Under the pieces are notes generated by a model that ran no database searches, was not told the origin of the DNA, and worked only from the letters and a program-made list of their open reading frames with translations. The position numbers were made by a program, and so were the translations under genes. Positions 6,234-11,206 of a stretch of 11,206 nt of DNA are shown here, piece after piece (position 1 is the stretch's first letter; every line of letters begins with the position of its first letter). The stretch is from DATKIY01 sp035543875 (GTDB taxonomy: Bacteria > Actinomycetota > Actinomycetes > JAHEKZ01), in assembly GCA_035543875.1 (NCBI GenBank), contig DATKIY010000002.1:1-11206 (forward strand). The letters run 5' to 3'.

Positions 6234-7600
6234 GTAAGTCTGCGAGCAAGTTCGACACGTCCAAACTGGCCGAAATCGACCGGCGCACGATCCTGCACCC
6301 CTACCTACCGTCATCGACTGATGAGCGCGTCATTATGTCGCGCGGTAGTGGAAGTCGCTTGTGGGATACAGACGGCAGGGAATATCTCGATGCGACCGGC
6401 GGGCTCTGGCTTGCGCAGATCGGACACGGGCGCAGTGAACTGGCTGAGGTTGCCGCGCAGCAAATGGCTGAGCTTGAGTACTTCACAAGTTTCTGGGAGT
6501 TCTCAAACCCCCGCGCGATTGAGCTCGCCGCCAAACTCGTATCGATCGCACCCGACGGGATTGACCACGTGTACTTCACGAGTGGGGGCTCGGAAGGTAA
6601 CGAGGCCGCGATCAAGATGGCGCGCTACTTTCACCACCGCCGTGGCGACACCGACCGAACCTGGATCCTCGCGCGAGACAAGGCTTACCACGGGATCGCG
6701 TTCGGCGGCGGCACGGCGACTGGCTTCGACGTCTACCACGACGGATTTGGGCCCATGCTTCCGAACGTCGAGCACCTCACTCCGCCCTGGCCGTACCGCC
6801 AAGAGCTCTACGACGGGCAGGACCCCACGGACTACCTGATTGCCGAACTTGAGGCCACGATCAAGCGGATCGGCGCCACGAACATTGCCGCCATGATTGG
6901 CGAGCCCATCATGGGTGTCGGCGGCATGATTGTTCCCCCGGACGACTATTGGCCGCGAGTCCGCAAGGTGTTGGACCGCAACGGCATCCTGCTGATTCTC
7001 GATGAGGTCGTTACCGCATATGGCCGCGTAGGTCACTGGTTTGGTGCTGACCACTTCGACGTCCGGCCAGACATCATCGTCACAGCCAAGGGGTTAACCA
7101 GCGGTTACTGCCCCCTTGGCGCGGTACTCATGTCGGGTGAGATCGCCAGAGTCCTGGCAAGTGAAGACGGGTTCCCGATGGGCTACACGTACAACGGACA
7201 TCCCACAGCGTGCGCCGTGGCGCTAGCCAACCTGGCCATCATTGAACGCGAGAATCTGCTACCGGCTGCACTGGAAACTGGCGAACAGCTTCACCAAGCT
7301 CTGCGTCCGCTGCTTGAGCTACCGATTGTCGGCGAAGTTCGTTACGTCGGCATGATGCACGCGATTGAACTGGTCAGTGACAAGCAAACGCGGGAACCAC
7401 TACCGATGGTCAAGCCCATGTTGCCAGACGTCATCAGGCGCGAGACGGGTGTCATTGTGCGCGACTGTGCGCACAACCTGGTTTTGTCACCGCCACTGGT
7501 CATGACCCCTGGTGAGGTCAAGGAAGCTGCTGACGCCATCAAGTCGGTCTTGGAACGAACCGGACCAGACGGAGTGGTCGGCAAGCAGCCGACTCGGTGA
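6230..7600 (+). CDS. Class-III PLP omega-aminotransferase (amine:pyruvate type)
   Basis: This 456-residue class-III aminotransferase is of the omega-amino acid/amine:pyruvate group, related to putrescine-pyruvate transaminase SpuC and the Chromobacterium amine transaminase. Motifs are G-G-L-W (57-60, the substrate-pocket Trp60 of amine transaminases), the phosphate-binding S-G-G-S-E-G-N-E-A (118-126), Y-H-G (153-155), G-E-P (224-226), L-D-E-V with Asp258 for the pyridine nitrogen, and the Schiff-base Lys287 in T-A-K-G-L. Arg411 in I-V-R-D-C-A probably corresponds to the flexible arginine that binds the keto-acid carboxylate (alignment by eye). It would convert a primary amine plus pyruvate into an aldehyde plus alanine, feeding the overlapping upstream aldehyde dehydrogenase. 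Putrescine, another diamine, an aromatic amine or a sulfur-containing amine such as taurine/hypotaurine are all possible substrates. Confidence 0.92.
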   Translation: MSKSASKFDTSKLAEIDRRTILHPYLPSSTDERVIMSRGSGSRLWDTDGREYLDATGGLWLAQIGHGRSELAEVAAQQMAELEYFTSFWEFSNPRAIELAAKLVSIAPDGIDHVYFTSGGSEGNEAAIKMARYFHHRRGDTDRTWILARDKAYHGIAFGGGTATGFDVYHDGFGPMLPNVEHLTPPWPYRQELYDGQDPTDYLIAELEATIKRIGATNIAAMIGEPIMGVGGMIVPPDDYWPRVRKVLDRNGILLILDEVVTAYGRVGHWFGADHFDVRPDIIVTAKGLTSGYCPLGAVLMSGEIARVLASEDGFPMGYTYNGHPTACAVALANLAIIERENLLPAALETGEQLHQALRPLLELPIVGEVRYVGMMHAIELVSDKQTREPLPMVKPMLPDVIRRETGVIVRDCAHNLVLSPPLVMTPGEVKEAADAIKSVLERTGPDGVVGKQPTR

Positions 7601-7665
7601 TTGACCCCGCGCAAGCAGATTCAGCGCTTGAAATCTCGCAGCATCGAGCAACTGGAGCACACTAG
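7601..7665 (+). other. Short intergenic gap with a weak hairpin
   Basis: The 65 bases between the aminotransferase and the binding-protein gene hold a small inverted repeat, CAAGC (7612-7616) with GCTTG (7626-7630), and then the ribosome site GGAG (7654-7657) eight bases before the next ATG. There is no T run and no clear promoter, so the binding-protein gene is probably read from the same transcript. Confidence 0.3.
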
Positions 7666-8868
7666 ATGTCATCAAAGATTCCGCCACGAGGGCGACTTGG
7701 AACTATGCAGTCCCAGTGGCTAAGTCGTCGTACCTTTCTGCGCACGGTGGGAACTGGTTCGGCAATCGTCGCCGGCGGAGGATTGCTGAGCGCGTGCGGC
7801 AATGACCCCGACAGTTCCAGCGCAAGTTCCGACAACTCAACGGTCGACCAGCAGTTGAATGTCGCGAACTGGCCGTTGTACATCGACTCAAAACGAGTGG
7901 ATGGAGTAAAGACCTACCCCAGTATTGAGGGATTTGAACAGAAGTCCGGTGTAACCGTTAACTACACCGAACCGATTAACGACATGGAAGAGTTCTTCGC
8001 CAAGATTCGTCCGGTTCTTTCCAACAACGGCGACACCGGCTGGGACATGTTCATGTTGACCGACTGGACCGTCGCCAGGTTGCTCGCACTTGATTGGTTG
8101 CAACCGCTCGATCGGTCGAACATCCCTAACGCCGACAATGTTGTCGAGCGCCTGAAGTCACCACCGTTCGATCCTGACCGCTCATACTCCATCCCCTGGC
8201 AGTCTGGGATCACCGGAATCGCCTACGACGGTACTCAGACAAGACCGATCACGAGTATCTCGGACCTGCTGACAAATCCGGACTTGGCTGGGTCTGTCAG
8301 TGTCCTGAAGGACATGCGTGACACCACGGGGCTGGTAATGCTTGATCAGGGCAGTGACCCCGGGGACTTCACAGACGATGAGTTTTCGGCTGCTATTGAC
8401 ACGCTGCAAACTGCACGCGACAGCGGACACATACGTCAGTTCACAGGGAACAACTACGCCCAGTTATTGGGACAAGGGGACGTAAAGGCATGCATCGCCT
8501 GGTCAGGCGACATCTTCCAACTTCAACTCGACAACCCTGACATCAAGTTTGTCGTGCCAGAAGCTGGCGGCATGCTCTGGTCCGACAACATGGTTGTCCC
8601 GAACGAGGCGCAGCACAAGACCAACGCTGAGCTCTGGATGAACTACTACTGCCAACCCGCGGTGGCCGCGCAACTGTCGGCCTGGGTGAACTACATCTGC
8701 CCGATCGAAGGTGCGCAAGAAGAGATGGCTAAGATTGACGAGAGTCTTGCCGAGAACCCGCTGATCTTCCCCAGCGCGCAGGACTATGCGGCGCTCTCCA
8801 TATTCCGGGGCCTGTCCGCAGAGGAAGACGCCAAATACACCGGTCAGTTCCAACAGTTAGTGGTCTAG
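7666..8868 (+). CDS. PotD-like polyamine/amine-binding lipoprotein with Tat signal
   Basis: This 400-residue extracellular solute-binding protein is of the spermidine/putrescine type (PotD/PotF/SpuD). The signal has a twin-arginine motif S-R-R-T-F-L-R (20-26), a hydrophobic stretch, and lipobox L-L-S-A-C with lipidation at Cys44, then a Ser/Asp-rich linker. This indicates a lipoprotein anchored outside the membrane and exported folded. The mature part begins V-A-N-W-P-L-Y-I and carries I-A-W-S-G-D (277-282) and M-L-W-S-D-N (303-308), which match the PotD ligand-pocket Trp and Asp segments (Trp305, Asp307). It probably captures the amine used by the two enzymes upstream. No permease or ATPase gene is in the window, so the rest of the ABC transporter must lie elsewhere or be shared. 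The ligand may differ from spermidine or putrescine. Confidence 0.9.
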   Translation: MSSKIPPRGRLGTMQSQWLSRRTFLRTVGTGSAIVAGGGLLSACGNDPDSSSASSDNSTVDQQLNVANWPLYIDSKRVDGVKTYPSIEGFEQKSGVTVNYTEPINDMEEFFAKIRPVLSNNGDTGWDMFMLTDWTVARLLALDWLQPLDRSNIPNADNVVERLKSPPFDPDRSYSIPWQSGITGIAYDGTQTRPITSISDLLTNPDLAGSVSVLKDMRDTTGLVMLDQGSDPGDFTDDEFSAAIDTLQTARDSGHIRQFTGNNYAQLLGQGDVKACIAWSGDIFQLQLDNPDIKFVVPEAGGMLWSDNMVVPNEAQHKTNAELWMNYYCQPAVAAQLSAWVNYICPIEGAQEEMAKIDESLAENPLIFPSAQDYAALSIFRGLSAEEDAKYTGQFQQLVV

Positions 8869-8904
8869 ATCACACTCACGTCTGACCATGAACCTGCGCT
8901 GACT

Positions 8905-8940
8905 ACCGGAAGTCCCGTGGAGACGGGACCTATGGCCGGT
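8905..8940 (+). terminator. Two-tier hairpin after the binding-protein gene, probable terminator
   Basis: An inner stem GTCCCGT (8912-8918) pairs with ACGGGAC (8923-8929) around a GGAG loop, and an outer stem ACCGG (8905-8909) pairs with CCGGT (8936-8940). Only three T follow (8940-8942), so intrinsic termination may be incomplete. It begins about 36 bases after the binding-protein stop and separates the amine block from the sulfur block. Both stems are seen directly; the function is inferred. Confidence 0.6.
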
Positions 8941-8995
8941 TTCATCCGCCCGCTGCTGACCTAGCGTCGAAGTACCAAACAGCGAGGTGGCGACG

Positions 8996-10294
8996 ATGAG
9001 GCGTCTTGTAGTCCTGGGTGCAGGGACCGCGGGCACGATGATCGTGAACAAACTGCGACGTCGGCTCGGCGATCACTGGCAGATCACGGTGGTTGAGCAG
9101 AGTCAGCTGCACTACTACCAACCCGGCTACCTGTTCCTTCCCTTCGACTCATACGCCGCCGCAGATTTGGTCCGGCCAACGCGAGAGTTCATCCCCGACG
9201 GCGTCAACCTCGTCACCGGGGAAATCGACAGAGTCGTCCCGGACGAAAACCACGTGTTGCTCACTGATGGCCAAATCATCGATTACGACTACTTGGTCGT
9301 CGCAACGGGTGTGCAACCTCGACCAGATCAGACGCCGGGCATGCTCGACGGAGGCCAGTGGCGTGAGAGTGTCCATGAGTTCTACACGTTTGAGGGTGCT
9401 CTAGCCCTGCGCGAAAAACTGCGCAACTTCACTGGCGGTCGACTCGTTATACACATAGTCGAGATGCCAATTAAGTGCCCGGTCGCTCCGCTTGAGTTTG
9501 CCTTCCTGGCCGACGCCTTCTTCCGCAACCGCAACATGCGTGACCAGGTTGAGATCGTCTACGCGACACCGCTACCTGGTGCATTCACAAAGCCAATCGC
9601 TTCCGCACGTCTAGGCACGATGCTCGACGACCGAAAGATCCTGATCGAACCCGACTTTGTTGTCGAGCGGGTGGAGTGCGAGACACACGAATTGGTCTCG
9701 TATGACGAGCGGAAGATCCCTTACGACCTGCTCGTTACTATTCCACTGAACATGGGTGCTGACTTTGTGGCGCGGTCCGACCTTGGGAACGAGCTAAATT
9801 ACGTCCCGGTTGACAAGCACACACTCCAGTCAACGCAGTTCGACAACATCTTCGCGGTCGGAGATGCATCAGACATTCCAGCCTCCAAGGCCGGCTCGGC
9901 AGCGCACTTTTCCGTCGAGGTGTTCACCGAAAACTTCGTTGAACTCTCAGAAGGTCGCCCCATGCGGGGGCAATTCGACGGTCACGCCAATTGCTACGTG
10001 GAGGCAGGGAACGGTAAAGCCTTGCTCATCGACTTCAACTACGACACGGAACCGCTGCCGGGCAGCTATCCGCTAGCTGGCGTGGGTCCCTTCCGGCTGC
10101 TTCGCGAGACCAGGATTAATCACCTGGGGAAGCTGGCGTTCCGCTGGATGTATTGGCACTTGCTGTTGCCGGGCCGTCCCATCCCGCTGCCCGCACATAT
10201 GTCGATGGCTGGAAAACGGGTGCCTGACGTGAACGCCCTACCAGCCCACGCAGGTGTCGGAACAGCGAAGGATCGAGCAAGAGGAGCGTCATGA
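8996..10294 (+). CDS. Sulfide:quinone oxidoreductase-like FAD flavoprotein
   Basis: This 432-residue FAD enzyme is of the SQR/pyridine-nucleotide-disulfide oxidoreductase superfamily. The N terminus R-R-L-V-V-L-G-A-G-T-A-G is the FAD-binding Rossmann motif. Y-Y-Q-P-G-Y-L-F follows near residue 40, as in SQRs. Cys161 in P-I-K-C-P-V-A-P and Cys333 in D-G-H-A-N-C match the two redox cysteines of SQR (P-I-K-C-A-G-A-P and Y-D-G-Y-x-x-C). I-F-A-V-G-D-A-S-D-I-P (285-295) is the second FAD motif. Near the C terminus, F-R-W-M-Y-W-H-L-L-L-P resembles the membrane-docking helix. It should oxidise sulfide or a persulfide and reduce quinone. ATG 8996 is chosen over GTG 8987 because GAGG lies 8 bases before it. 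The stop overlaps the TusE-like ATG (ATGA), suggesting the sulfane sulfur is handed to that carrier. Confidence 0.87.
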   Translation: MRRLVVLGAGTAGTMIVNKLRRRLGDHWQITVVEQSQLHYYQPGYLFLPFDSYAAADLVRPTREFIPDGVNLVTGEIDRVVPDENHVLLTDGQIIDYDYLVVATGVQPRPDQTPGMLDGGQWRESVHEFYTFEGALALREKLRNFTGGRLVIHIVEMPIKCPVAPLEFAFLADAFFRNRNMRDQVEIVYATPLPGAFTKPIASARLGTMLDDRKILIEPDFVVERVECETHELVSYDERKIPYDLLVTIPLNMGADFVARSDLGNELNYVPVDKHTLQSTQFDNIFAVGDASDIPASKAGSAAHFSVEVFTENFVELSEGRPMRGQFDGHANCYVEAGNGKALLIDFNYDTEPLPGSYPLAGVGPFRLLRETRINHLGKLAFRWMYWHLLLPGRPIPLPAHMSMAGKRVPDVNALPAHAGVGTAKDRARGAS

Positions 10295-10605
10295 CAGTTA
10301 CCACGATTTCCGGATACGAGGTGCACGTGGACCCGGAGGGATTCCTCACGTCCTTCGACGAATGGGATGAGCACCTCGGTCGTGTACTGGCGGCGCAAAT
10401 CGGAATCGATCTGACCGATGAACATTTGAGGGTTCTTAGATTCCTTCGCAAGGACTACGAGGAAGTTGGCGAGACCGCGACGTTGCGTCGGGTGTCGACC
10501 CTGGCTGGTGTTCCGACGAAGCGGCTGTTTGAGCTGTTTCCCAAGAAGCCCGCGAAGAAGATGGCGTACGTCGCTGGACTGCCAAAGCCCCATGGATGCG
10601 TCTAG
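10291..10605 (+). CDS. TusE/DsrC-family sulfur carrier with a single C-terminal cysteine
   Basis: This 104-residue protein has the TusE/DsrC/DsvC signature: D-P-E-G-F-L (14-19), L-T-D-E-H (41-45), the helix R-V-L-R-F-L-R-K-D-Y (47-56), L-F-E-L-F-P-K-K-P-A-K (79-89), and the flexible arm A-G-L-P-K-P-H-G-C-V at the C terminus. The penultimate Cys103 is the residue that carries sulfur as a persulfide. DsrC proteins of dissimilatory sulfur metabolism have a second cysteine 11 residues earlier; here that position is Ala92, so the carrier cannot form the intramolecular trisulfide of true DsrC and is TusE-like in that respect. It overlaps the SQR-like gene by ATGA and is followed 30 bases later by a DsrE2-type gene. 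A role in oxidative sulfur transfer is favoured by context over the tRNA 2-thiolation role of enterobacterial TusE. Confidence 0.9.
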   Translation: MTVTTISGYEVHVDPEGFLTSFDEWDEHLGRVLAAQIGIDLTDEHLRVLRFLRKDYEEVGETATLRRVSTLAGVPTKRLFELFPKKPAKKMAYVAGLPKPHGCV

Positions 10606-10635
10606 AGCCGCGAAACAACTGATTCGAGGAGCCCG

Positions 10636-11145
10636 ATGAGCACTATCCAGACAACACCGATACTGCCTTCGTTTGACGAGGCCGAAACCGATCGAAAACT
10701 CGCGATCATTTGTTCCAAGGGCAATCTGGACATGGCATACCCGGGGCTCGTACTGGCTAATGCCGCGCTGGGCGAAGGTGTCGAGACGCACCTGTTCTTT
10801 ACCTTCTGGGGTTTCGACCTCATAAACAAGAAGACCATGGGCGATCTCAAATTCACCATGCTCGGGAACACCGCAACACATATGCCTCAAGGACTGGGCG
10901 GTTTGCCGTGGATGACTTCAATCGCCACCCGTCAGCTCAAGAAGTCCATAGCGGAGGTTGGCGTTCCGGAGGTGCCTGAGTTTCTCGAGCAGATCGTTGA
11001 CTCCGGTGGACACCTTTGGGCATGTCGGATGTCGGCCGACATGAACCATCTGACGATGGTCGACCTCTACGACGGCGTCTCAGACATCATCAGTGCAGCG
11101 GACTTCATCGAGAAGACTGACGGCGCGCAGCTGCTGTTTATCTAA
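10636..11145 (+). CDS. DsrE2-type (DsrE/DsrF/DrsH-like) sulfur-transfer protein
   Basis: This 169-residue protein matches the DsrE2 branch of the DsrE/F superfamily. It has I-C-S-K-G-N-L-D-M-A-Y-P (25-36), F-F-T-F-W-G (54-59), D-L-K-F-T-M-L-G-N (70-78), a G-L-G-G-L-P-W-M loop (86-93), and A-C-R-M-S (129-133), where Cys130 corresponds to the conserved A-C-x-M-T cysteine that accepts sulfur. A second Cys26 precedes the S-K-G motif. The closing helix and strand, G-A-Q-L-L-F-I, is typical. Family members are peripheral or membrane-linked sulfurtransferases, usually grouped with rhodanese and TusA; neither is visible here. GAGGAG lies about 5 bases before the ATG, a strong ribosome site. It likely receives or delivers sulfur from the TusE-like carrier encoded 30 bases upstream. 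Confidence 0.88.
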   Translation: MSTIQTTPILPSFDEAETDRKLAIICSKGNLDMAYPGLVLANAALGEGVETHLFFTFWGFDLINKKTMGDLKFTMLGNTATHMPQGLGGLPWMTSIATRQLKKSIAEVGVPEVPEFLEQIVDSGGHLWACRMSADMNHLTMVDLYDGVSDIISAADFIEKTDGAQLLFI

Positions 11146-11206
11146 CGTCGCCATCGGCGAGTGTCGACCTTGAGGTTTTCGGCCGACACCCCCGACGCCT
11201 TGACCC
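11142..11206 (-). CDS. Possible C-terminal end of a convergent gene entering from the right
   Basis: On the minus strand one frame is open from the right edge to a TAG at 11144-11142 and would encode about 20 residues ending T-R-R-W-R-R, with mostly G/C third positions. Its stop would overlap the stop of the DsrE2-type gene. The stretch is too short to identify a family. The same DNA also contains the inverted repeats TCGCC-ATC-GGCGA (11148-11160) and GTGTCG/CGACAC (11161-11166, 11184-11189), so it may instead be a non-coding terminator region. Confidence 0.3.
   Translation of the reverse strand, partial: VKASGVSAENLKVDTRRWRR

Noticed and set aside
8987..8995. GTG start for the SQR-like protein three codons upstream
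   Set aside because: The GAGG ribosome site overlaps this GTG and is correctly spaced only for the ATG at 8996.
10120..10890. A 256-residue minus-strand open frame across the TusE-like gene
   Set aside because: It lies opposite three conserved sulfur genes, its sequence resembles no protein family and it crosses their boundaries.
11148..11189. Small inverted repeats after the DsrE2-type gene as a firm terminator
   Set aside because: Stems are 5-6 bases with no T run, and the same DNA may be the tail of a convergent gene, so it is only mentioned under that entry.

Overview
The window reads as a moderately high-GC, probably actinobacterial chromosome segment. The pointers are a GC-rich third codon position, GTG starts, a Tat-type lipoprotein and a tetR gene that may be leaderless; the taxonomic call is an inference. 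There are ten essentially complete protein genes, one gene cut by the left edge and one possible gene tail at the right edge. No rRNA, tRNA, CRISPR array, IS element or phage-like gene was found.

Left block (about 1-4500, all minus strand). Read in the direction of transcription, the order is a TetR-type regulator, a LysR-type regulator, a small flavin reductase, an HpaB-family flavin monooxygenase, a Rid-family (YjgF/YER057c/UK114) protein and a DUF1028 protein cut by the left edge. The last four are linked by 4-base ATGA/GTGA stop-start overlaps, so they look like one translationally coupled unit: a two-component (FADH2-supplied) monooxygenase plus two accessory proteins.

Middle block (about 4609-8940, plus strand). 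A divergent control region (4501-4706) precedes a PuuC-like aldehyde dehydrogenase, a class-III omega-aminotransferase (4-base overlap) and, 65 bases on, a Tat-exported lipoprotein of the PotD/spermidine-putrescine-binding type. This is the usual outline for capturing an amine, transaminating it and oxidising the aldehyde to an acid. A two-tier hairpin follows the binding-protein gene.

Right block (about 8996-11145, plus strand). A sulfide:quinone oxidoreductase-like flavoprotein, a TusE/DsrC-type sulfur carrier (4-base overlap) and a DsrE2-type protein follow. This is a compact sulfur oxidation and persulfide-relay module without TusA, rhodanese or sHdr genes in view.

Taken together, the window joins an amine-to-acid pathway, a two-component flavin monooxygenase with Rid/DUF1028 helpers, and a sulfane-sulfur relay. 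One reading is degradation of an aromatic or heterocyclic amine. Another is degradation of a sulfur-containing amine whose sulfur is handled by the right-hand module. The sequence does not decide between these, and the sulfur genes may simply be neighbours.
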